A stretch of DNA of 64,000 bases from JBJHDF01 sp050486405. Its GTDB lineage: Bacteria > Pseudomonadota > Gammaproteobacteria > Pseudomonadales > Cellvibrionaceae. Made by a program: the position numbers and the translations under genes. Location of the stretch: positions 8,730 through 72,729 of the forward strand of contig JBJHDF010000021.1 in NCBI GenBank assembly GCA_050486405.1, read 5' to 3'. Under the pieces are notes generated by a model. The model was given only the letters and a program-made list of their open reading frames with translations. It made no database searches and was not told where the DNA came from. How positions within the stretch are numbered: the first letter of the stretch is position 1; every line of letters begins with the position of its first letter. Positions 30,508 to 37,236 of this stretch are shown piece by piece.

Positions 30508-30854
30508 ATCAGCGCCGACCCGCTTTCCGGTGGCAGTGCATGAACAGGGCGTTGAACGCGCTGCTGCTGGCGATACTGGTGTTGAGTGCCGGCAGTTTTT
30601 TTTGGCTGGGTGAGGGATACGATCCCTGGTTGGCACTGGCGGCACTGAGCATGTCCGTGGGTGTGGCGCTGCACAACCGGTGGACGTATTTTGCCGCGGC
30701 GGTCTGGGGGCTGGCTGTCTATCAACTGGCTCGCGAAGGGTTGGCTCTGGAGTTCGCCCCGCGCCCGCTTATGGTGCTGGGCCTTGTGACAGTCGCACTA
30801 TCGCTGTACTTGCATGAGCGACTCGGGCGCGCAAAAAAAGCGCATGGTAAGTGA
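30504..30854 (+). CDS. Small integral membrane protein, unknown
   Basis: 116 residues from a GTG that overlaps the ubiI stop (GTGA, 30504-30507), suggesting coupling; an in-frame ATG at 30540 would shorten it by 12. About four hydrophobic segments: 'ALLLAILVLSAGSFFWLG', 'LALAALSMSVGVAL', 'YFAAAVWGLAVYQLA', 'LMVLGLVTVALSLYL'. The C-terminus is basic and cytoplasmic. No family recognised; possibly a membrane partner of the ubiquinone enzymes by position only. Confidence 0.75.
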   Translation: MNQRRPAFRWQCMNRALNALLLAILVLSAGSFFWLGEGYDPWLALAALSMSVGVALHNRWTYFAAAVWGLAVYQLAREGLALEFAPRPLMVLGLVTVALSLYLHERLGRAKKAHGK

Positions 30855-30932
30855 TGGATCTGACCAATATGTGACAAGCATTAAAAGCTATAAAAAAAAA
30901 TCCTGTTATTAGTTTAATTCACAGCTCATCTA

Positions 30933-30961
30933 TTGCACTGGTCTGATCTAAGTGCTTTAAT
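30933..30961 (+). promoter_or_regulatory. Promoter of the cold-shock gene
   Basis: TTGCAC and TTTAAT with 17-bp spacing, in an AT-rich patch standing out from the GC-rich surroundings. The start near 30968 gives a 5' leader of about 195 nt before the ATG at 31163, comparable to cspA leaders that act as RNA thermosensors. The leader holds a GC hairpin around 31058-31075 (CCGG-CTCG-CCGG). Confidence 0.55.
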
Positions 30962-31162
30962 TTTTCACTGCTAGTGATCGAGATCGGCCAAAGACACGTC
31001 CCTGCGAGTTGTTCAGCGCACTTCCCGAGCCTTTGTTCGCACCAAGACCATAGCAACGACCGGCTCGCCGGCCGTTTCACGCTGACCGAAGGCCCTTTGC
31101 CCGACGTCAGTTTTTAGTAAGCGCTCAGCACTGCTGGCGGGATTACGCAAGACGAGGAAAGT

Positions 31163-31375
31163 ATGTCAGACCAAACGGTATCTGGTGTTGTTAAGTGGTT
31201 TAACGACGACAAGGGCTACGGATTTATCGAGCGTGAAGGCGGCTCGGATGTGTTCGTTCACTACCGCGCCATCAACGGCAGCGGCCGCAAAACTCTGAAG
31301 GAAGGCCAGAGCGTGACCTTCGAGATCACCCAGGGCCAAAAAGGCCCCCAGGCCGAAAACGTCACACCGCTCTAA
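31163..31375 (+). CDS. Cold-shock-domain protein (CspA family)
   Basis: 70 residues, one cold-shock domain. RNA-binding motifs RNP1 'KGYGFIE' and RNP2 'VFVHY' are intact, as is 'GVVKWFNDDKGYGF'. Binds single-stranded RNA/DNA and melts mRNA structure, usually at low temperature. Strong ribosome site GAGGAAAGT-ATG, long leader, and its own terminator make it monocistronic. Which Csp paralog it is cannot be decided here. Confidence 0.96.
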   Translation: MSDQTVSGVVKWFNDDKGYGFIEREGGSDVFVHYRAINGSGRKTLKEGQSVTFEITQGQKGPQAENVTPL

Positions 31376-31390
31376 ACCAGCGTTGACACA

Positions 31391-31420
31391 GGAGGTCGGG
31401 CGTTGCCCGGCCTCCGTTTT
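31391..31420 (+). terminator. Rho-independent terminator of the csp gene
   Basis: GGAGGTCGGGC-GTT-GCCCGGCCTCC (11-bp stem with one G-U) followed by GTTTTCC, 15 bp after the stop codon. Confidence 0.9.
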
Positions 31421-31561
31421 CCGCGGATACAGCCCGCAACCGGCCCCGGCGAGTAAACCCCGAGGCGCGGCTGTTTGGAGCTGGTATCTGACGCGGCTCC
31501 GACCCCTGAGTTTGGGTCGGTGGTTGCTATTTCTTTTACTGTTGTCGGCGCCCTGACCCGC

Positions 31562-31879
31562 ATGTTTGATCTCCCAACCCTGATCTGGCTCGCCGTCATT
31601 GCCCTGGCCGCCTTCTACTGGACCCACGCCCAACGCGCACGCGAAGCCGCCTTTATGGCGGCTCGGCGACACTGCGAACAGATGGGGGTGCAGATGCTGG
31701 ATCAGACCGTCTACCTGCGTCGCCTCTGGTTCAAACGGCGCGACAGCGGTCGCTTCAGTTTCTGGCGAGCCTTTCACTTCGAGTTCACCGTCAGCGGCAG
31801 CGACCGCTATCGGGGTCGGGTACTGACCCTGGGCCGCAACATCATTTCGGTGGAGCTGGAGCCCCACCGGGTACATTGA
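31562..31879 (+). CDS. DUF3301 family membrane-anchored protein
   Basis: 105 residues from the ATG at 31562; an upstream TTG frame from 31475 is less likely. One N-terminal helix ('LPTLIWLAVIALAAFYWTH') then the conserved DUF3301 body ('AARRHCEQMGVQMLDQTVYL', 'FWRAFHFEFTVSGSDRYRG'). Function unknown. The stop overlaps the start of the methyltransferase by one base (TGATG). Confidence 0.85.
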   Translation: MFDLPTLIWLAVIALAAFYWTHAQRAREAAFMAARRHCEQMGVQMLDQTVYLRRLWFKRRDSGRFSFWRAFHFEFTVSGSDRYRGRVLTLGRNIISVELEPHRVH

Positions 31880-32490
31880 TGAACCTGCCTCTGGAAATCG
31901 ACGGTATCAAAGGCTTCCTCAGTCGCACCGAGGGTGAAACCCTTTACCAGCATGCACAAGCAGCCTGTGTCTTGGGCCCCTGCCTGGAAGTGGGCAGTTA
32001 CTGCGGCAAATCCACGGTCTACCTCGGCACAGCCTGTCGGGAAGCGGGGGCGTTGCTATACGCCGTGGACCACCACCGGGGCTCGGAAGAGCACCAGCCC
32101 GGCCAGGCCTACCACGATCCGGAGCTGTGCGACCCGGTGACCGGTCGCATGGACAGCTTTCCGGAATTTCGGCGCACCCTGGATGCCGCCGGCCTCATCG
32201 ACACCGTGGTGCCCATAGTGGCGCCCTCGGCGCTGGCGGCGCGTCATTGGCGAACCCCACTGGGCATGGTGTTTATCGACGGCGGTCACAGCATGGCGGC
32301 CGCCCTGGCGGACTACCGCTGCTGGGCCGGGCATGTGCTGCCGGGGGGCCTGCTGGCCATTCACGACGTGTTCCCAAACCCGGAGGACGGCGGGCGGCCG
32401 CCCCATCACATCTGGGAACTGGCCACTGCATCGGGACTGTTCGAAGCCCTGCCGCTGGTGCAGAGCCTGGGGGTATTGCGCAGACTGTGA
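31879..32490 (+). CDS. Class I SAM-dependent methyltransferase
   Basis: 203 residues. SAM motif I 'GPCLEVGSYCGKSTVYLG', motif II region 'ALLYAVDHHRGSEEHQ', and 'MVFIDGGHSMAAALADYRCW' as in Methyltransf_24 proteins. Substrate unknown. Coupled to the DUF3301 gene by TGATG. Confidence 0.85.
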   Translation: MNLPLEIDGIKGFLSRTEGETLYQHAQAACVLGPCLEVGSYCGKSTVYLGTACREAGALLYAVDHHRGSEEHQPGQAYHDPELCDPVTGRMDSFPEFRRTLDAAGLIDTVVPIVAPSALAARHWRTPLGMVFIDGGHSMAAALADYRCWAGHVLPGGLLAIHDVFPNPEDGGRPPHHIWELATASGLFEALPLVQSLGVLRRL

Positions 32491-32508
32491 CCCAGTCCGC
32501 GCTGCGGC

Positions 32509-33108
32509 TCAAGGAGACCAGAAACGAAAATCGACGCTGGCGCCAGTAGTGGTCATGCGCTCGCCGTGACGATCCAGTATCACCAGGTATTCAAAATTGA
32601 GGTTGAAGCGGCGATCAAAGGCAAAGCCGATACCCAGGCCGTAGGAGGCGCCGCTCTCGGTATCGCTGTAGGCCAGCAGCAGGTTGTTCTGGCCATCATG
32701 CACGGTGCCGGAGAGCTCCATCTGGGTGTAACCCAACAGCAGGTAGGTTTTGGCCAGTTCATTTATCAGCTCCGGGCGATAGTAGAAGCTGCGGTAGGAA
32801 TCCACGTTGCCCCGGGCCAGGGCGGGGACCGCCTCGCCCTCGCCGGGGAGGAGTATCTCCCGGCGCTCAGTCTGCAGCCCCTGACCATAGCGCACCTCGG
32901 CGCCCAACCAGCTGTTGTGCTTGTAGCCGACAAAGACATTGCCCATGCGGTAGCGCCGGTCAACGTCGTCCAGGTGAATGTTGATGCGCTGATTGTCCGA
33001 TACCAGGGCGCCGCCAACTCCCAGATAGAAGCCGTGCTGCCGATAATCCTCGGCCGCCAGAGTGGCGGAGAACAGCAACAGCGAAAATCCCAGTAAATAG
33101 CCTTTCAT
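32509..33108 (-). CDS. Outer-membrane beta-barrel protein
   Basis: 199 residues. Sec signal 'MKGYLLGFSLLLFSATLAA' with cleavage after ALAA, then alternating amphipathic strands ('HGFYLGVGGALV', 'RYRMGNVFVGYKHNSWLGAE', 'YSDTESGASYGLGIGFAF', 'FNLNFEYLVILD') and a near-terminal aromatic 'VDFRFW'. An 8-strand OmpA/OmpW-like porin fold is likely; function unknown. Convergent with the methyltransferase gene. Confidence 0.82.
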   Translation of the reverse strand: MKGYLLGFSLLLFSATLAAEDYRQHGFYLGVGGALVSDNQRINIHLDDVDRRYRMGNVFVGYKHNSWLGAEVRYGQGLQTERREILLPGEGEAVPALARGNVDSYRSFYYRPELINELAKTYLLLGYTQMELSGTVHDGQNNLLLAYSDTESGASYGLGIGFAFDRRFNLNFEYLVILDRHGERMTTTGASVDFRFWSP

Positions 33109-33220
33109 ATACTTTGTATCCAGATTCTCGAGTTAGTCTTCTGCCGGGCAGTATATAGGCACAGGGCGGCGAATGCCACGGCCGCCCCTCACAGACTCTC
33201 GAAGCCGGGCCGGGTTCCCC

Positions 33221-34000
33221 TCAGACCTTGACCTTGTAGCCGGTTTTGAATATCCAGGCGATGGTCACCAGACAGGCCAGCATGAACAGGGCAATCATGC
33301 TCAGGCTGAGCCAGACGTTGACATCGGAAACACCATAGAAGCTCCAGCGGAAGCCGCTGACCAGATAGACCACCGGGTTGAACAGGGTAATGGTCTGCCA
33401 CAGGGGCGGCAACATATGGATGGAATAGAAACTGCCACCGAGAAAGGCCAGGGGGGCGACAATCATCAGGGGCACCACCTGCAGCTGCTCGAAGCTGTTG
33501 GCCAGGATGCCGATAATGAAACCGAACAAGCTGAAGGTGATGCAGGTCAGAATGAGAAAAGCCAGCATATACAGCGGGTACTGCACCGAAAAGTCGACGA
33601 AGAAGCGGGCCGTCACCAGAATGATCAGCCCAATGATGATGGACTTGCTGGCGGCGGCCCCCACGTACCCCAGCACGATCTCCATGGCCGACACCGGGGC
33701 GGCCAGTACCTCGTAAATGGTGCCTGTGAACTTGGGCATGTAAATGCCAAAGGACGAGTTGGACGTGCTCTCGGTAAGCACCGTGAGCATGATCAGACCC
33801 GGCACGATAAAGGCACCGTAACTGACGCCATCGATGGCCACCATGCGCGAGCCAATGGCGGCCCCAAAGACGATGAAGTACAGGGAGGTGGACAGTACCG
33901 GCGAGGCGATGCTCTGCATCAGGGTACGCCAGGTGCGCATCATCTCGAAGATGTAAATGGCTTTCACGGCATGAAAATTAAACGCGGGCACCTGACTCAC
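33221..34000 (-). CDS. ABC-2 type exporter permease (YadH-like)
   Basis: 259 residues from a GTG overlapping the stop of the ATPase gene (GTGA). Six membrane segments with the ABC-2 signature around 'PLMIVAPLAFLGGSFYSIHM'. Length and pairing match E. coli YadH, a putative exporter of unknown substrate. Confidence 0.9.
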   Translation of the reverse strand: MSQVPAFNFHAVKAIYIFEMMRTWRTLMQSIASPVLSTSLYFIVFGAAIGSRMVAIDGVSYGAFIVPGLIMLTVLTESTSNSSFGIYMPKFTGTIYEVLAAPVSAMEIVLGYVGAAASKSIIIGLIILVTARFFVDFSVQYPLYMLAFLILTCITFSLFGFIIGILANSFEQLQVVPLMIVAPLAFLGGSFYSIHMLPPLWQTITLFNPVVYLVSGFRWSFYGVSDVNVWLSLSMIALFMLACLVTIAWIFKTGYKVKV

Positions 34001-34926
34001 GCGGACTTCTCCTCTACCAGACTGACAAAGATATCTTCCAGGGAACTCTGGGTGGTGTGCAGGTCGCGAAATTCGATGTCCAACTGGTTCAACTGGCGCA
34101 GCAGATTAGCAATGGCGCTCTGCTCTCGCTGGGTTTCGTAGGTGTACACCAGCTGGTTGCCGTCATCCGCCAGCTCCAGTTCGTAGGCCGCCAGCGCCTC
34201 GGGCACTGCGGGCAAGGGGTTCTGCAGGTGCAGGGTCAGCTGTTTTTGACCCAGCTTCTGCATCAGTTCGGCCTTGGCCTCCACCAGTATGACCTCGCCC
34301 TTGTTGATCACCCCGATGCGGTCGGCCATTTCCTCGGCCTCTTCGATGTAATGGGTGGTGAGGATGATGGTCACACCGCTGTCGCGCAGGTCGCGGATCA
34401 TCCGCCACATATCCCGGCGCAGCTCCACATCCACCCCCGCAGTGGGCTCGTCCAGAAACAGGATGCTGGGCTGGTGGGCCAGCGCCTTGGCGATCAGCAC
34501 CCGCCGCTTCATGCCGCCGGACAGGGCCATGATCTTGCTGTCTTTCTTGTCCCACAGGGACAACTGCCGCAGCAGTGACTCCAGATAGGCGTCGTCGGGA
34601 CGGCGCCCAAAGAGGCCGCGGCTGAAGCGCACCGTGTCCCAGACGCTTTCGAACATGTTGACCGACAGCTCCTGTGGCACCAGTCCGATACGGGAGCGGG
34701 TTTCCCGGTAATCCCGGATGATATCGAAGCCGTCCGCCAACACGGTGCCACCACCGGGATTGACGATGCCACAGACGACGCTGATGAGGGTGGTCTTACC
34801 GGCGCCGTTGGGGCCCAGCAGGGCGAATATCTCGCCGCGCCGGATCTCCAGGTCGACGTTCTTCAACGCCTGAAAGCCGGAAGGGTAGGTTTTGCTGAGC
34901 CCACGAATGGATATGGCGGATTCCAC
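33997..34926 (-). CDS. ABC exporter ATPase (YadG-like)
   Basis: 309 residues. Walker A 'LLGPNGAGKTT', signature 'LSGGMKRRVLIAKAL', Walker B 'ILFLDEPTAGVD', switch His in 'TTHYIEEAEEM'. Very close to E. coli YadG in length and motifs. The C-terminal 70 residues are a regulatory extension. Upstream, 54 bp from the start, lies a perfect inverted repeat that may be its operator. Confidence 0.92.
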   Translation of the reverse strand: MESAISIRGLSKTYPSGFQALKNVDLEIRRGEIFALLGPNGAGKTTLISVVCGIVNPGGGTVLADGFDIIRDYRETRSRIGLVPQELSVNMFESVWDTVRFSRGLFGRRPDDAYLESLLRQLSLWDKKDSKIMALSGGMKRRVLIAKALAHQPSILFLDEPTAGVDVELRRDMWRMIRDLRDSGVTIILTTHYIEEAEEMADRIGVINKGEVILVEAKAELMQKLGQKQLTLHLQNPLPAVPEALAAYELELADDGNQLVYTYETQREQSAIANLLRQLNQLDIEFRDLHTTQSSLEDIFVSLVEEKSA

Positions 34927-34979
34927 GGTCGATCCTTACAGAATGCAGAGTATTGGCGCAGAGATCATAGCAGTCGTCG

Positions 34980-34996
34980 CTGACAGTGTCTGTCAG
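34980..34996. promoter_or_regulatory. Perfect 7-3-7 inverted repeat
   Basis: CTGACAG-TGT-CTGTCAG lies between the YadG-like gene (54 bp away) and the end of the unknown gene at 35027. Suitable size for a TetR- or MarR-type operator; no regulator of that kind is adjacent. Confidence 0.45.
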
Positions 34997-35026
34997 TGGC
35001 CGCCGACTTTACAAAGATTTGCCGGG

Positions 35027-35347
35027 TTACTCGTCCGCCGGCATGGGTCGCCCGATCAGTTCCCAGTGCCCGCCGGTATTGGCCACCACAAACCGGGGGG
35101 TGCTGGACCGACCGGCCAGGGCACGCCCGCGACGGTCCACGGGTATTTGCAGCAGACGCACGGCCAGGGTCCGATGATCCAGCGCCGTGGCCTGCAATAG
35201 CTGGTAGCGAAACCCCGACTGACCGCGAAAACAGCTGACGCCTGTTTCCGCATCACTGTGGTAGGTTCCGTGTATCTCACGAATAATGGCCGCCGTATCC
35301 TCGTCGTTCAACAGACCGGATTCACGAACCGCAGTGTTCTGACGCAT
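35027..35347 (-). CDS. Unknown small protein under a MerR-type promoter
   Basis: 106 residues, no signal peptide or membrane helix. N-terminal helical part ('LLNDEDTAAIIREIHGTYH') and a mixed alpha/beta remainder with one Cys ('GVSCFRGQSGFRYQ') and 'TPRFVVANTGGHWELIGRPM'. No family recognised. The best evidence that it is a gene is the well-formed promoter with a 19-bp spacer 55 bp upstream. Confidence 0.65.
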   Translation of the reverse strand: MRQNTAVRESGLLNDEDTAAIIREIHGTYHSDAETGVSCFRGQSGFRYQLLQATALDHRTLAVRLLQIPVDRRGRALAGRSSTPRFVVANTGGHWELIGRPMPADE

Positions 35348-35401
35348 AACTTTACCCCTTGGATAAACGATTGGCGGCCACCACCGATTGAGCCGGAACC
35401 C

Positions 35402-35432
35402 ATGCTAAAACCTCAACCTAAGTTAAGGTCAA
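35402..35432 (-). promoter_or_regulatory. MerR-family-type promoter (19-bp spacer with dyad)
   Basis: Minus strand: -35 TTGACC, 19-bp spacer, -10 TAGCAT. The overlong spacer is filled with the imperfect dyad ACCTTAACTTAGGT (5 of 7 pairs), close in design to the SoxR and CueR-like operators. It reads into the unknown gene starting at 35347. No MerR-family gene is in the window. Confidence 0.55.
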
Positions 35433-35472
35433 GGCAAAATTTGCAAAAAAATGTAGGGCCGGCGGCCCCCGG

Positions 35473-35826
35473 TCAGCGGTTGGGCACCTGCAACTGCCTG
35501 ACTGGACGCACCTCGATACTGCCCACCCGCGCCGGGGGTATGCCCGCCGCGATACGAATCGCCTCATTCAGATCCCGAGCCTCGATCATATAAAAGCCGG
35601 CCAACTGCTCCTTGGTTTCCGCAAAGGGACCGTCGGTAATGGACACCTCCCCCCGACGCACCCGCACCGTGGTAGCTGTGGCCACCGGCTCCAGTGCCTC
35701 CCCCGCCAGCATGTGACCGCTTTCCGCCAGACTGAGAGCGTAGGCGTGGCACTCGGTATCCTCCGGACTGTCCGGCAACCCGTGCAGATCCTGTTCATCA
35801 CTGTATACCAGACACAGATATTTCAT
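35473..35826 (-). CDS. DGPF/YCII-related domain protein
   Basis: 117 residues, ferredoxin-like alpha+beta fold of the YCII family: 'MKYLCLVYSDEQDL' at the start and the hallmark 'ITDGPFAETKEQLAGFYMIEA'. Such proteins are the standard partners of ECF42 sigma factors; their biochemical role is not established. An ECF42-like promoter precedes it, and an ECF42 sigma gene lies 17 kb away on the same strand. Confidence 0.92.
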   Translation of the reverse strand: MKYLCLVYSDEQDLHGLPDSPEDTECHAYALSLAESGHMLAGEALEPVATATTVRVRRGEVSITDGPFAETKEQLAGFYMIEARDLNEAIRIAAGIPPARVGSIEVRPVRQLQVPNR

Positions 35827-35850
35827 AAGGTTTCCTCCCAGCTACAAATC

Positions 35851-35877
35851 GTCGTTTCCTGTCGATGAAAATCGACA
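35851..35877 (-). promoter_or_regulatory. ECF42-type promoter of the DGPF gene
   Basis: Minus strand: TGTCGA, 17 bp, CGACG. This fits the ECF42 pattern as I recall it (TGTCGA at -35, CGA/TC at -10). TGTCGA also forms an inverted repeat with TCGACA 6 bp on. The start codon is 25 bp downstream with GGGAGGAAACCT as ribosome site. Confidence 0.6.
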
Positions 35878-36039
35878 CGCTACTTGCATATTTTGACCAA
35901 ATTCGTGCGCAGGCGCACCCCAGTGGCCGACAGGAATAGGCTGGTGAGCACTAGCACCAACGGTCCTGGGCGGGAAATCTGCTATCATACAAAGTACGCG
36001 CCCGCTGGCTTAATAGGTATTACAACGGCAAGCACACCC

Positions 36040-37197
36040 ATGGAGACAGTCCTTCTCAACCTCAATGATGTGGTCATACTGATCACCGTGTTTCAGTGCC
36101 TGATACTAGGCTGCATCATCATGGCCTTGCAGGGCATTAAATTCTATCAGCGCTTCTTGCTGGCGCCCTTTCTTTTCGCCCTAGCTGCGGACTTTTCAGA
36201 CACGCTAATATATTGGTCCGAACCCATCAAGGAACAACTATTGAGCCGCTCGCCGCTATTCTTCGTTGCACTAAAACCGGCAAGCTTTTTGGCTCCACCT
36301 CTGCTTTTCTTGTATGTCAAATCAGCGCTCTTTTCTGATTTCAGAATCAGACCTATTCATCTTCTGCACGCGCTGCCCTTTGCCTTTATGGCACTCGGAG
36401 TAACCATCCTGATCGCCACACAAAGTCGCGAGACAATGGCAGGCTATATCCTTGATTACGCCACCCTTTACGAAACCAGCATGTTCCAATTTTATGTCAA
36501 CTTCAAACACTTGACATTTTTGGCATACGGCGGCGCAGCGTTCCTTTCAGTGCGCACCTATTATCGCAACATAGAGCACGAGTACTCCAGTACCGCGCAC
36601 CTGAGCCAGGAATGGCTTCGCCTGCTAATTGTCGGCTACTTTTCCATATGGTCCCTGTACTATCTAAGTTATTTGGGTTCGGCGATTATTGAAAACGACA
36701 CAGTTTCCACCACCATGGGACTAACCGGCAACTATTTCAGCCTGATTTTTATCAACATGCTGATCGCCTATGGCCTAACCCGATCCAGCGCTTTTGGCGG
36801 CGTACGGGAACGCGCACATAGCCTGAATGACACCGAGCAAAAAGACGACAGAATTGAGCTGGTGTACCGCAAGATCCATCAGTGTATGAACGAGCAGAAT
36901 CTCTATCTTGACCCAGAACTTAGCCTTGATCGGCTCGCCCAGGAAATTGGCGAACCGCTAAAGGTCGCCTCTGCGGCAATAAACCGCTATTACAATAAAA
37001 ACTTTTTCGAAATGATCAACGGCTACCGGATCAACAGGGCCAAGGTGCTGATTCGCGACGACCCTCAACTAAGCATGCAGCGGGTAATGGAGATGTCGGG
37101 GTTCAACAGCAAAGCAACATTCAATCGCTGTTTCAAGAAGGAGACAGGGGGCACGCCGAGTGATTATAAAAAAGAGGGGCTGCAATCCAGCCCCTGA
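36040..37197 (+). CDS. AraC-family regulator with membrane sensor domain
   Basis: 385 residues from the ATG at 36040; an upstream in-frame ATG at 35884 would add 52 polar residues unlike the family. Seven hydrophobic segments (about 8-270; 'VVILITVFQCLILGCIIMAL' first) form a 7TM-type module. A cytoplasmic AraC HTH (about 290-385; 'LSLDRLAQEIGEPLKVASAA', 'VMEMSGFNSKATFNRCFKKE') follows. Such proteins often control neighbouring polysaccharide genes in marine gammaproteobacteria. Convergent with the GH81 gene; regulation of the two glucanases is inferred. Confidence 0.9.
   Translation: METVLLNLNDVVILITVFQCLILGCIIMALQGIKFYQRFLLAPFLFALAADFSDTLIYWSEPIKEQLLSRSPLFFVALKPASFLAPPLLFLYVKSALFSDFRIRPIHLLHALPFAFMALGVTILIATQSRETMAGYILDYATLYETSMFQFYVNFKHLTFLAYGGAAFLSVRTYYRNIEHEYSSTAHLSQEWLRLLIVGYFSIWSLYYLSYLGSAIIENDTVSTTMGLTGNYFSLIFINMLIAYGLTRSSAFGGVRERAHSLNDTEQKDDRIELVYRKIHQCMNEQNLYLDPELSLDRLAQEIGEPLKVASAAINRYYNKNFFEMINGYRINRAKVLIRDDPQLSMQRVMEMSGFNSKATFNRCFKKETGGTPSDYKKEGLQSSP
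37168..37195 (-). terminator. Rho-independent terminator of the GH81 gene, inside the AraC coding end
   Basis: Minus strand: AGGGGCTG-GATTG-CAGCCCCT followed by CTCTTTTTTA, so stem and U-run lie within the last 10 codons of the convergent AraC gene. A second hairpin, GCGCCCAGG-GCAAGA-CCTGGGCGC (37203-37226), sits between the two stop codons. Confidence 0.85.
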
Positions 37198-37236
37198 AGA
37201 ATGCGCCCAGGGCAAGACCTGGGCGCTGAGGCTCGG

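Noticed and set aside
33173..34141. 322-codon His/Gln/Asp-rich plus-strand frame opposite the ABC permease
   Set aside because: Composition typical of an antisense shadow; the opposite strand encodes a clear ABC-2 permease.
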